A DNA stretch of 64,000 nucleotides, from assembly GCA_963169745.1 (NCBI GenBank), contig CAUJCU010000011.1, forward strand, positions 27,257 to 91,256. Reading direction: 5' to 3'. Below, one piece after another: positions 17,381 through 26,522 of this stretch; positions within the stretch are counted from its first letter, which is position 1, and each line of letters opens with the position of its first letter. The position numbers were made by a program, and so were the translations under genes. The notes below the pieces were generated by a model, which did not search any database, was not told where the DNA came from, and saw only the letters and a program-made list of their open reading frames with translations. Source of the DNA: Bacteroidota bacterium. Lineage in GTDB: Bacteria > Bacteroidota > Bacteroidia > UBA4408.

Positions 17381-17890
17381 ATGGATTCTTTTCAAGAGCT
17401 TAAACTAGATGCACTTTTCTTTGATGCTGATCGCTTAATAAGCGAACGGAAATACACCGATGCTATTAACATGCTTGAGGCTATTCTTATTGAAGCTCCA
17501 GATTACGGTAAGGCGTATAATCATTTGGGGTTTATATACGAAACGAAGTATCGTGATATTGCAAAAGCCGAAGAGTTTTATAAGAAAGCGCTGCTTTATA
17601 GTCCGAATTATCCTGCAGTGTATTCCAATTTATCGGTAGTATTGTCATCGCAAGGCAAGTATGATGAATTAGAACCCTTGTTAAAGCAGGCATTAGAAAT
17701 TAAAGGAGTTGAAAAGGCGGGCATATACAATGAGTTTGGAATTATGTATGAACTGCAAGGGAAGTATTTACGAGCTATTGAAAGTTACAAAGATGCTATT
17801 CGAAATAGTTTAAGCGATGTTAATGTTGAAACCTATTCTAAATCTATGAAGCGCTGTAAAAGCAAATTAGAAATTTTAGAAGGAAATTAG
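17381..17890 (+). CDS. Tetratricopeptide repeat protein
   Basis: A 169-aa soluble protein without signal peptide, made of about four TPR-like helical pairs: DALFFDADRLISERKYTDAI, then a canonical copy around YGKAYNHLGFIYE (residues 46-58), AEEFYKKALLYSPNYPAVYSNL and GKYLRAIESYKDAI. It ends in a basic helix (SMKRCKSKLEIL). It probably acts as a cytoplasmic protein-interaction scaffold; no partner is evident. The stop codon overlaps the recO stop on the opposite strand (shared bases at 17887-17890), so neither gene can have a conventional terminator between them. Confidence 0.75.
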   Translation: MDSFQELKLDALFFDADRLISERKYTDAINMLEAILIEAPDYGKAYNHLGFIYETKYRDIAKAEEFYKKALLYSPNYPAVYSNLSVVLSSQGKYDELEPLLKQALEIKGVEKAGIYNEFGIMYELQGKYLRAIESYKDAIRNSLSDVNVETYSKSMKRCKSKLEILEGN

Positions 17891-18615
17891 AGTGCATGTA
17901 CCTCGGAGAGAACCTCTAATGATTTAACTTCCTTTAGGGAAGCAATATGTTGCATATAAAAGAACAGAATGTTTTCAAGGAGTTTTATGCGCTGTTTGTT
18001 TTGTAATACGAGCAAATGCATTTGTTCAAAATCTAACGTTAATAATTTTGAGAACAACAGGCTTTGTTCTTCGTCCATCATTAAGCACCCCGGCTTGTAA
18101 TTATCAAACACCCCATCGGTAAAATAAAAGTATTTGTGAAATGCGCTGTGGTTTGATTGCGGTTTAAATCCTAAAAAGTGACTTAATTTTACGAGAAAAA
18201 GAAGGTGGAAATTATTACAGTTTTGTGTTGTATTATTTAAATAGCAGATGCTGTTATAAATAAAATCAAACAAAGGGGTGTCTGTCAATTCTTCGCTTAA
18301 GCATTTATACAGAATTTCATTAATAAATAAGAGAATTGAGCGTTTTGTGTGGTTTTGTAAAGCATTTTGAATATTACCCGCAGCTGTAATTTCACCTAAG
18401 CGAAACAAGCGGTTGCTTTCGTCAAAACCTGTTTCAAGCCAAATGGGCTGTAAGGGTTGTAACAAAGCTGTTTTTTGCCGGCTATTTTTGGTACTTCCTG
18501 CCGATACAACAAACGAACGTAATCCAAAATGTTCGGTATGTATTTTAACAATACGATTTTTGTCGTTAAAAGGGAGTAACTTTAGGGGAATACCCCGGGT
18601 TTTCTGTAACAGCAT
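17887..18615 (-). CDS. recO: DNA repair protein RecO
   Basis: A 242-aa protein of the RecO family, which loads RecA at gaps together with RecF and RecR. The N-terminal OB-fold is seen in KTRGIPLKLLPFNDKNRIVKI followed by GLRSFVVSAG, and a helical C-terminal domain follows with the FLVKLSHFLGFKP segment. The usual zinc cysteines are not obvious. I place the start at the ATG of MLLQKTRG (18615); the longer reading frame to 18672 would run 58 bp into porZ. With this start, recO overlaps the porZ stop by one base (TAATG), implying translational coupling. The porZ-recO linkage is, to my knowledge, common in Bacteroidota. Confidence 0.85.
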   Translation of the reverse strand: MLLQKTRGIPLKLLPFNDKNRIVKIHTEHFGLRSFVVSAGSTKNSRQKTALLQPLQPIWLETGFDESNRLFRLGEITAAGNIQNALQNHTKRSILLFINEILYKCLSEELTDTPLFDFIYNSICYLNNTTQNCNNFHLLFLVKLSHFLGFKPQSNHSAFHKYFYFTDGVFDNYKPGCLMMDEEQSLLFSKLLTLDFEQMHLLVLQNKQRIKLLENILFFYMQHIASLKEVKSLEVLSEVHAL

Positions 18616-20927
18616 TAGTTTACAAAAAAGAGTTTTGTAGTTTCTGTTTTTGATCCATCGGGATTGGTGCAATAAACAATATAAACTCCCGTTTGTGCTT
18701 TTCTGCCTTCAAAGTTCTTTCCATCCCAAATAGCCTGCCCTCCAAGAGCTTTTGTAGCATATATTAACCTTCCTGATGTATCGGTAATTTTTACATCACA
18801 ATCACGCACAAGTCCTTTTATTGCAATAACACCATCGTAATTTTGTTTCACCGGATTCGGGTAGGCATAAACCTGCTCATATTTTTCTGTAGGCTCTGTA
18901 GCGGTAAATTTATATGAGATAATGCCACTGGTTGTGGCAATATACACTTCCCCTGTTTGGCCATCAATTTCAATATCGTTAATAGTGTTATTTAACAGAG
19001 GGCTGTTATCAACGGTAAAGTGTTCTAACTGCTTGGTTCCGTCTGGGTTAATCAAATACACACCACTATTTGCTGTTCCAATCCATTTTCGATTGGCTCC
19101 ATCTACGGCAATACATTTGACCACTTCGCTTTCTAATAAATACTCAACATATCCTCCGAGTTCAATTTTTATTTGTTGAGCATCAAAACCAGAGCCGTCA
19201 AAAACTGTAGAAGGAGCATAAAAAACACAAATTCCCTTATCGGTTCCTACCCACATACTCCCATTTTGGTCTTCAGCCACAGTAAGGGCATCAGCCCCGG
19301 TTAAGGCTCCTGTACCGGGTGTAAAACCTAATTTTTTAATTTGATCATCTCCTTTGTTGCTTATGGTTCCTTTGTCATCAAAAACTAAAATACCTCCGCC
19401 TTCGGGAAGAATACACCATTTTTGACCTAAGGAGTTAATTGTAATTTTGCTTATGCGGGTGCTTCCCAAAACATCTTGTGTAACTATTTCGTCCCACTTT
19501 TTTAGTTTGTTGTCAAAAACACAAATACTGTGGGTGCTGTATGCATTGCTTACCCAAATATTTCCGTTGTCATCAATTGCAGAGCCACCTACATATATAA
19601 AAGGAGCACCCATAATAGTGTCTAAAGTGGAGTTACTCTGATTAAAGTAGTTACTTACTTTTTTACCGTTTATTTGCACTAATCCTTTGCTCCAGCTCGA
19701 GGCAAAAACACGTTCTGCATCTTTGGGGTCTGTACAAATTTGAATCAGGTCATACACTCCATATTCAGCAAACAACGAGTCTCCGGCAATAATATTCCAT
19801 TCATTATTAAAATAATGTGAAACCCCATCGGTATTAAAAAGGTTTGACCAACCGTCTAAATCGCCCGGGGCAACCCATAAATGTCCCTCCGAAACAGCTA
19901 TATCAAAGGCCTTATTAGAAGAAGGACCTGAGGGTTTAATAATTTCGTAATCGCCACTATACATTTTTGATTTAACCATACCATTATTAAAATCAGCCAA
20001 CCAAAAACAATTATCAACGAAAATGGCATCTCGAGGGTCACACTTCGGATAAAAATTTTTTACATCTATATAGTTCCAGTTTCCCTCATAAAGGGCTGTT
20101 CCGAGAGCGAACATAACTAATAATTTATGGTCTGAAACACGCAAGCCATAACATTTATAATCCACTAAAGTATCTACCCATGCCCAAGCGGTATCACTTA
20201 TGTTTTTTTGCCACAAACGTCCATTATTAACTGATGTGGCTTGATTGGTAATAATTCTATTGTCATAAAAAACAAGGGCGTTAAAATCGGCAGAAGGCAG
20301 TCCATTATCCAAAGTCCAGGAACCGAAATCGGATAAAAATGGATTGCTTTTTTGACCTTTAAACACACCCATAGAGGTGGCTGCATAAAAGTATGTCCCT
20401 TCGCTGCCAAAGTCTTTTACATTAACAGAAACACCCGATATTCCAATATTATAGGTATCTTTAATTTCAAGTTTTTCAAGATCAAGAACAACAACTCCAA
20501 ACCCACATGAGAGATAGGCAAATTGCTCATCCATAAATATATTGTTAATGCTCTTGTTCCCAAATATTTGTTTGTTTTTTATATCTGGAATATTGATGAT
20601 TTTTCCATTTTTTATAATGTCTAAATTAGTGTTTAAATAAGCTACAACAAGTGCCTTTGTTGTTTCATTATAGGCTACTTTAACGGCTGTTACATCTGAA
20701 AATCCGTTGACTTTATTGGCACGCTCCAAGGCATTGTCCTGAGTGTTATATATGAATAAATTACCATTAGCAATACAATATATCAAGTTTCCTGATTGTA
20801 CTATGGATGTTCCTTGATTATAGGCCAAGTGATCGCGCCATTGACCAATAGCTATTTCTTGTGCAAAAACTTGTACAATGCAAGTGAACACAAGTCCAAA
20901 CAGTATTTTTGAGAATTTATTCATCAT
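18615..20927 (-). CDS. porZ: PorZ-like T9SS component (beta-propeller with type A CTD)
   Basis: A protein of about 770 aa, starting at the ATG pair near 20927-20924 rather than the GTG at 20942, with signal peptide to about FAQE. The mature N terminus IAIGQWRDHLAYNQGTSIV followed by propeller repeats (NLIYCIANGNLFIYNTQDN, NGNIWVSNAYS, NGSMWVGTDKGICVF) fits PorZ. In Porphyromonas PorZ works with PorU, PorV and PorQ in the T9SS attachment complex and recognises A-LPS. The last about 80 residues (YAYPNPVKQNYDG to KLFFVN) form a type A CTD, here probably part of the mature protein. Its stop overlaps recO, matching the usual gene order. Confidence 0.8.
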   Translation of the reverse strand: MMNKFSKILFGLVFTCIVQVFAQEIAIGQWRDHLAYNQGTSIVQSGNLIYCIANGNLFIYNTQDNALERANKVNGFSDVTAVKVAYNETTKALVVAYLNTNLDIIKNGKIINIPDIKNKQIFGNKSINNIFMDEQFAYLSCGFGVVVLDLEKLEIKDTYNIGISGVSVNVKDFGSEGTYFYAATSMGVFKGQKSNPFLSDFGSWTLDNGLPSADFNALVFYDNRIITNQATSVNNGRLWQKNISDTAWAWVDTLVDYKCYGLRVSDHKLLVMFALGTALYEGNWNYIDVKNFYPKCDPRDAIFVDNCFWLADFNNGMVKSKMYSGDYEIIKPSGPSSNKAFDIAVSEGHLWVAPGDLDGWSNLFNTDGVSHYFNNEWNIIAGDSLFAEYGVYDLIQICTDPKDAERVFASSWSKGLVQINGKKVSNYFNQSNSTLDTIMGAPFIYVGGSAIDDNGNIWVSNAYSTHSICVFDNKLKKWDEIVTQDVLGSTRISKITINSLGQKWCILPEGGGILVFDDKGTISNKGDDQIKKLGFTPGTGALTGADALTVAEDQNGSMWVGTDKGICVFYAPSTVFDGSGFDAQQIKIELGGYVEYLLESEVVKCIAVDGANRKWIGTANSGVYLINPDGTKQLEHFTVDNSPLLNNTINDIEIDGQTGEVYIATTSGIISYKFTATEPTEKYEQVYAYPNPVKQNYDGVIAIKGLVRDCDVKITDTSGRLIYATKALGGQAIWDGKNFEGRKAQTGVYIVYCTNPDGSKTETTKLFFVN

Positions 20928-21030
20928 TCTATAATAGGGCACAAGGTAAGTGTATTTTAGGGATTCCTGAGTAACCGTTAAGAATATTGCTTTTTAGTGG
21001 GTTAAAACGATGTCCTGAGCTAATTATTGT

Positions 21031-21405
21031 TTACGGTTTAGTTAATTTACTTTGTCGCTGCGTAATTTCAGTAATAACTTCGCAATAAATGGAGTCTAAG
21101 GCAATTGGTTTTTTCTCATAGTATGCATAACTGTTAAAGAAACGTTCTTTAGAAACGTTATAATCTTTGTAAATTTTATCTTTCAACACATTTCGCATGT
21201 TCGCAGTTGTTTTGTCATCAAGCATTTTTAAAGTAAGTGATGCTTCGAGCACATGAAAATCAGCCAAAATAAGAACCAGAGTATCTTTTGCTATTACATG
21301 GTGGGGAGGTGCAACTGTTGATGGTGTTTTTTTGTTACAGGCCGTACTTGTTAACAGAAAAGAAATTAAGATAACAAAGAATGTAAGTTTGAGTTTTACA
21401 TCCAT
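21031..21405 (-). CDS. DUF4296 lipoprotein
   Basis: A 124-aa lipoprotein with signal peptide and lipobox LTSTAC (Cys23), then a Pro-rich linker and a small helical domain containing LVLILADFHVLEASL and LKDKIYKDYNVSKERFFNSYAYY. That pattern is the DUF4296 family, whose role is unknown. Its start overlaps the end of the PorP/SprF-like gene by 10 bp, so it is the last gene of a three-gene operon with a large exported PKD protein. An accessory role at the outer membrane for that substrate is inference from position only. Confidence 0.75.
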   Translation of the reverse strand: MDVKLKLTFFVILISFLLTSTACNKKTPSTVAPPHHVIAKDTLVLILADFHVLEASLTLKMLDDKTTANMRNVLKDKIYKDYNVSKERFFNSYAYYEKKPIALDSIYCEVITEITQRQSKLTKP

Positions 21406-22448
21406 ACCGGGCAGTTTTTAGATTTAAGTTGGAAAATGGGTATTTTCCTAAAAATATAAATTATTGATACTTCAGCTCCTCCTCTAAGATTATTGGCCGC
21501 TTTTAGTTTAGAAACAGTAATATCGTAACTGAGACCAACTCTAAAATTTTGATAATCTATGGCAGCAGCAAGCACAGCAGCATCTCCAAGGCGGTAAAAT
21601 AGACCACCGTAAACGGCATAATCGGAAGTACCGGTGCTTCCCAACCAGTATTTTACCCACGAACCTATGTTAAAGGCATTGTACTTATTTTGATGCGAAA
21701 ATTGCAGTTCGGGAATAATATCAACAAAAGTAGATACGGGTTTGATTAATGAAAAATGGGCGTTTAACTTTGGAGATACAGCTACAGGATTTTCTGTATA
21801 AAAAGATCTTTTAGGACGGTTAAAATGTTGGTATGAAATACCTGTTAACATAGTGTTACGCTTATTTCTAAAAACATACCACGAAACCCCCACATTAAAA
21901 TCAGCAAAAATAACATTGGTATTTGCAAAGTCTTCATTCGAGCTCAAAGCTCCATTATAGCCATCTCCGTCATATTGATTATCAAAAGTTAAAGCACTTG
22001 TTGAAATACCTCGATTGGCAATACCCGGCTGAAAACCTAAGGCTATAAAATGTGCTGAGTCTTTACTTACTTTTTTTATATACGAGAGTGAAAGGTTTAG
22101 TCGGTTGCCTCCGTAACGACTTGTTCCGGCTTTGTCATTTTGAATAAATGCGCCTATCCCAATAAAATTATTTTTTATTTTGTATTTAGTATCAGCAGCT
22201 ATTGTAGTAGAGTTATAACCTACAGTGAGTACCTTATACTGATTTCGAAAATTTCCCGAAATCCGGTATTCTCCATCAAACAAACCGGTATTTCCAGGGT
22301 TTTGGAATAAAGCCGCACTGTTAAATTGAGAGTAATGAATATCCTGTGCATTACTAGAAAACACGCAAAATATAAGACTAAGAAAAGCCAGCAAATGTCT
22401 TTTCAGTTGAAACTCAAGCTTCTTATATTTTGATACAGATATTTTCAC
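21396..22448 (-). CDS. PorP/SprF family T9SS outer-membrane protein
   Basis: A 350-aa protein starting at GTG (22448), with signal peptide through SSNAQ near residue 35, then the family signature DIHYSQFNSAALFQNPGNTG. Strand-rich sequence follows (NQYKVLTVGYNSTTIAADTKYK, IGIGAFIQNDKAGTSRYGGN, DFNVGVSWYVF), and the C terminus is slightly extended (FQLKSKNCPVWM). In gliding bacteria SprF is needed for secretion of the neighbouring SprB adhesin. Here too it directly follows a giant protein with a gliding-type CTD, the stop of one abutting the start of the next. It is therefore probably the cognate helper of that protein. Confidence 0.88.
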   Translation of the reverse strand: MKISVSKYKKLEFQLKRHLLAFLSLIFCVFSSNAQDIHYSQFNSAALFQNPGNTGLFDGEYRISGNFRNQYKVLTVGYNSTTIAADTKYKIKNNFIGIGAFIQNDKAGTSRYGGNRLNLSLSYIKKVSKDSAHFIALGFQPGIANRGISTSALTFDNQYDGDGYNGALSSNEDFANTNVIFADFNVGVSWYVFRNKRNTMLTGISYQHFNRPKRSFYTENPVAVSPKLNAHFSLIKPVSTFVDIIPELQFSHQNKYNAFNIGSWVKYWLGSTGTSDYAVYGGLFYRLGDAAVLAAAIDYQNFRVGLSYDITVSKLKAANNLRGGAEVSIIYIFRKIPIFQLKSKNCPVWM

Positions 22449-25400
22449 TTATCTAATTAACGTTACGTTTCCTTTTATTTCATTAGTTTCGCCATTACGG
22501 CAGGTTGTTTTTAGATACCAGCCAAAAACACCCGGATCGGCCTCATTGCCTTGGTAAGTTCCATCCCATCCCATATTTTTATCATTGGTTTCAAATACTT
22601 TTTCGCCCCATCTGTTGTATATGGCAAAATAAAGTTGACTGATATAGTTTCCTCGTACCTTTAGAAGGTCATTCTTTCCATCGTGATTAGGAGAAAATGT
22701 GTTTGGAACAAAAATTGATGCTTCACTGCAATCGGCTTTAAAAACAACTATTTTTACCTTCTCAGAACGACTGCATAAGCTGCCTTCAGTAACTGTTAAA
22801 GTATATTCTGTTGTGTTTACTGGAGAGGCTACAACATTATCTGTTTGAGCATTATCTAACCCTTGGGCAGGAGCCCATAAAAAGCTAAAATTACCATTTG
22901 ATATTTCAACATTAATTGGAGTGCTCTCGCCTTCAAAAATTGTATCTCTCTCGGCATCTATATGAAATTGAGCATAACCAAGGTTAGAAACTTGAATAGT
23001 TGTACTAAAGGTTTGACGACAAGTATCCCCTTTTTGATTGATTCTTCCAATGGTAACGGTAAAAGTAGAATCACTAGAAATTGTTACCAACTGATTAGAT
23101 GCCGATGGTTGGCTGAATAAATAGGGAGGTTGCCATTGGTAAAAATCACCCCCTTGTGCCTGTAATAATATATCAGAGGGTATGGCACATAACAAAGTAT
23201 CAGCACTCAGAAAATAGGGATTATAGGAATTAAACAGGAGTTGTTGACTTACAGTATCTATACAACTATTTGCAGCAGTTACAATAAGTGTTGCGGTATA
23301 AGAACCATTATTATAGGTATAAACCGGATTTTGTTGAGAGGTGTACTGGCCGTCACCAAAACTCCACAGCCATTGGCTACTCGGATTTCCGACAGATGAG
23401 GTAGTTTCTGTAAAAGATACTTGGTTGCTACAGGTGTCTTGATTAAAACTGAATGAAGCTTGAAAAGCAGGGTTTATAGTGACATCAAAAAAAGCGGTAT
23501 CGCTACAGCTATTCTTATCCCAGTAAACAACCAAATAGCCATGATATACACCAGTATCAGGATACAGAAAACTAGATGGTACTAAGGAAGAAGTATTTCC
23601 ATTGTATCCATAATTCCACCAATAACCCGATGCTCCTGATGTTGTTGAATTAAATAGAGCTAAAAAGTTACCACATTGTGTAGTAATACTTGGTTGTGCT
23701 GTTAGAGCAGTAATAACAATTGTGGAATCATAAGAACCGGAACAGCCGTTAACATCTGTGGTAGTGAGGTGTACTATATAGGTTCCCGGATTTAAATAAG
23801 TATGTGAAGGATTGAATGTGTTTAAAGTGGTGCTATCCCCAAAATCCCAAAGCCATGAATTAATAGGGGCTCCTGCTCCAACAGTTAAATCAGTAAAGTT
23901 TACAGTGCTCTCGCAAGTAGGAACAGAGCCTGAAAAACCGGTATTTAAACCCGGTAATACAGTAATATATTTTATTATGGTATCAGCAACATTACAACTA
24001 TTAATATTGCGTATGATTAATATAACCGGATAGACACCGGGGGATGTAAATGTACGTATGGGGTTTAGTTCTGTTGATGTGGTGTCGTTATTTCCAAAGT
24101 CCCAAAAGAAACTATTGGGGCTTAAGTTGATAAAATTAACAGTTAAGGGAGCACAACCACTTAGGGGACTAGCCAAAAAATCAGCATGTACAAGCCCAAT
24201 TTCAAAATCAAATTTAAAAACGCCATTGTTACAGTTAGAACTGTTATTGGTGTTGCTCCAGGCCCCGGGTGTTGTTGGGAAATCATTATGAGCCCCACAG
24301 CCGGCACATACAGACTGATAGACGATCCCTTTTTTATCAAAACGACTGGTTCCTCCATCTACATGCTCGTGGCTTTGGTTTCCACCAAAATAAGTAGCAT
24401 AAATCATGCTATCCATATCATGTTCAAATACGGCTAAATAAAAATCAAAACCATCTGTAGTACTTTGAAAAGCATTTGTTGATAATGGCATATTCTGTGT
24501 CGGAATACCTGCTAAAAGATTACCTCCCCATCCACAAATATAAATATGATTACAATCATCAACTAAAAAAGCCGAAGGCGAAATATTGGGGGCGCCATTT
24601 CCATTTCCAAATGTTGTAGATAATAACAGGGTGCTTAAGCTACTGTCTAATTTCATAATAAACTGCCCACTATTGGGATTTTGATATGCCCCAGCCCCTG
24701 TATAAGGGAAACTGCCGGCCGTTTGTCCAAAAAGGTACACATTTTTCATGTCGTCTAATTGAATGAAATAGCTTTGGTCATAAGCCAATGTTCCAATATA
24801 ACTGGCTAAAACAGGTATTGTACTGCTGGTTGACAACTTGAATACCATGCCATCTGTTTGTCCGCCTGCATAGTTGGGTTGATAAGCATTAGCAGAAGTG
24901 GGAATATCAGAACTGCTTGTTCCTCCAGTTGCATATACGTCAGTTCCGGAAACAGTTATGGCATAAACAGCATCATTTTGATTTCCACCCAAGAATGTAC
25001 TGTAAAGTAAATTCTGAAGATTTTTGTCAAACTTTATAATACACCCATCAGAAAAGGCTCCTTTAATAGGTTGTACCGCATTGGCCGTAACTGGAAAATC
25101 AGCAGAAAGCGTATTGGTCCCGATAACAATATTATCATCACCATCAACATTAATCTCACCCCTATAGAAATCTCCATAATTATACGCCAGCTCTGAGGCT
25201 GTGTTTAAACCATCATTCTCTGTTCCACCTATAAAGGTACTGGCCAACAACTGTGAACCATTGCTACTAAAGCGACTTACAAAAATATCAATACCATATT
25301 CAAAATAAGTACCATTGCTTGCTGCTGAAAAGCTTTGCCCTCCGTTAAAACTCGTATCATAAACCTTGGCTGTAGTAGGAAAATCGGACGATCCGGTAGT

Positions 25401-26444
25401 GCCAAAAACACATAACTCTTCGGTAGAATTAACAACCATACTATGTACCACTTCGGTATTATCTGCCCCGCCTAAGTATGTGCTATAAATTAAAGTGGCT
25501 CCGGTGCTATCAAACTTCGAAATTGAAACATCTGTTCGGCCGTATTGAACAATTCCATTATAACTGTCATCATAAGCCCCTAATGTTGTAGGGTATCCGG
25601 GGCCATATACCAAGCCTCCGGTATATAAATTTCCATGATTATCATAGGTAGCCGTAAGGCCAAAATTATCGGCTGTAGAACCGGTGTAGCTTGCAAAAAC
25701 TAATACAGGGTCAATAACTAAAGGATAGGCCGGGTTGTATTTTTTTGATAACTTAAACGAAACACTATTTTCTTGCAACACATACTCGCAGGGAATTTCA
25801 ACTTTTTTGTTTTGAATAATTTGCCAAGCTACCGGAGCTTCATCAATAAGTTTATTTACCGATGTGGTAATAATTAGCGTATTGTTTTTTAGTTCTAATT
25901 GGGTTATGCCCTCAAATTGAAGCTTTATATTCGTATAATCAGCGTTTGGAGCTACATTAAATTGGTATTTTATTCCGTTTTGAAGCCCCTCTGTTTCCAT
26001 GTCAATACCTTTATACAAATTATGGGCAATAATTTTTTCCCACGATTTTACACCGCTAGCCCAATAATCAGGATTATTTCCAATAAAATAATTTTTATAG
26101 GCAGGACAAGGGCTGTGTTTTTTGAAAACTACTTCTGAATTAGAATTAACCATATTCATTTTAAAAGTATGTCCATTAACTTTTAAACGCGTTTTATTCT
26201 TATTAATATGATTTTGATGAAGCGCTTCTTTGTTATAAAAATGATATGTAAAACTATTGTTCTCTACAAACAAAGCCCCACCATCTATATCGCCTCTGAA
26301 TTTGATATTTTTTTCCCATTGCCCATTGTTTTCTGTAAAGTTTATGGTTTGTTTATGGGCAAAAGAAACCGAAGAAATAAGTATAAAAATAGCCGCAATG
26401 AGTATTTTCAATGAACAATTTGTATTTCTGAAAAATAGAAACAT
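22449..26444 (-). CDS. Large PKD/SBBP-repeat surface protein with gliding-type (type B) CTD
   Basis: A 1331-aa exported protein (ATG at 26444 preferred to an in-frame TTG at 26450). In order: signal peptide (about 1-30); an N-terminal domain beginning INFTENNGQWEKNIKF (about 35-250, resembling DUF7948); SBBP-like propeller repeats (about 250-750); and four PKD domains with WDFGNNDTT, WDFGDSTT, WWNYGYNG and WSFGDGQY cores (about 755-1080). An Ig-like segment follows, and then the terminal FVPNTFSPNHDGKNDLL to IYNRWGEKVFE domain of the gliding motility-associated type. It should be secreted by the T9SS and attached to, or moved on, the cell surface. The downstream PorP/SprF gene fits a SprB/SprF-style pair, though it lacks SprB's great length. 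Confidence 0.88.
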   Translation of the reverse strand: MFLFFRNTNCSLKILIAAIFILISSVSFAHKQTINFTENNGQWEKNIKFRGDIDGGALFVENNSFTYHFYNKEALHQNHINKNKTRLKVNGHTFKMNMVNSNSEVVFKKHSPCPAYKNYFIGNNPDYWASGVKSWEKIIAHNLYKGIDMETEGLQNGIKYQFNVAPNADYTNIKLQFEGITQLELKNNTLIITTSVNKLIDEAPVAWQIIQNKKVEIPCEYVLQENSVSFKLSKKYNPAYPLVIDPVLVFASYTGSTADNFGLTATYDNHGNLYTGGLVYGPGYPTTLGAYDDSYNGIVQYGRTDVSISKFDSTGATLIYSTYLGGADNTEVVHSMVVNSTEELCVFGTTGSSDFPTTAKVYDTSFNGGQSFSAASNGTYFEYGIDIFVSRFSSNGSQLLASTFIGGTENDGLNTASELAYNYGDFYRGEINVDGDDNIVIGTNTLSADFPVTANAVQPIKGAFSDGCIIKFDKNLQNLLYSTFLGGNQNDAVYAITVSGTDVYATGGTSSSDIPTSANAYQPNYAGGQTDGMVFKLSTSSTIPVLASYIGTLAYDQSYFIQLDDMKNVYLFGQTAGSFPYTGAGAYQNPNSGQFIMKLDSSLSTLLLSTTFGNGNGAPNISPSAFLVDDCNHIYICGWGGNLLAGIPTQNMPLSTNAFQSTTDGFDFYLAVFEHDMDSMIYATYFGGNQSHEHVDGGTSRFDKKGIVYQSVCAGCGAHNDFPTTPGAWSNTNNSSNCNNGVFKFDFEIGLVHADFLASPLSGCAPLTVNFINLSPNSFFWDFGNNDTTSTELNPIRTFTSPGVYPVILIIRNINSCNVADTIIKYITVLPGLNTGFSGSVPTCESTVNFTDLTVGAGAPINSWLWDFGDSTTLNTFNPSHTYLNPGTYIVHLTTTDVNGCSGSYDSTIVITALTAQPSITTQCGNFLALFNSTTSGASGYWWNYGYNGNTSSLVPSSFLYPDTGVYHGYLVVYWDKNSCSDTAFFDVTINPAFQASFSFNQDTCSNQVSFTETTSSVGNPSSQWLWSFGDGQYTSQQNPVYTYNNGSYTATLIVTAANSCIDTVSQQLLFNSYNPYFLSADTLLCAIPSDILLQAQGGDFYQWQPPYLFSQPSASNQLVTISSDSTFTVTIGRINQKGDTCRQTFSTTIQVSNLGYAQFHIDAERDTIFEGESTPINVEISNGNFSFLWAPAQGLDNAQTDNVVASPVNTTEYTLTVTEGSLCSRSEKVKIVVFKADCSEASIFVPNTFSPNHDGKNDLLKVRGNYISQLYFAIYNRWGEKVFETNDKNMGWDGTYQGNEADPGVFGWYLKTTCRNGETNEIKGNVTLIR

Positions 26445-26477
26445 GGGCAAAATGAGATATTAAAAATAGATATTTAA

Positions 26478-26508
26478 TTGAAAAAAAACAATTCTAATAT
26501 TAGTTTTG
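26478..26508 (+). promoter_or_regulatory. Consensus promoter of the SpoIIE-type sensor gene
   Basis: TTG (26478-26480), a 20-nt spacer and TAGTTTTG (26501-26508) match the Bacteroidota consensus. The start site would fall near 26515, only 8-11 nt before the ATT codons where the signal-peptide reading frame opens. It lies in the short divergent region with the PKD-protein gene. Confidence 0.65.
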
Positions 26509-26522
26509 TACGAAAATAAAAA

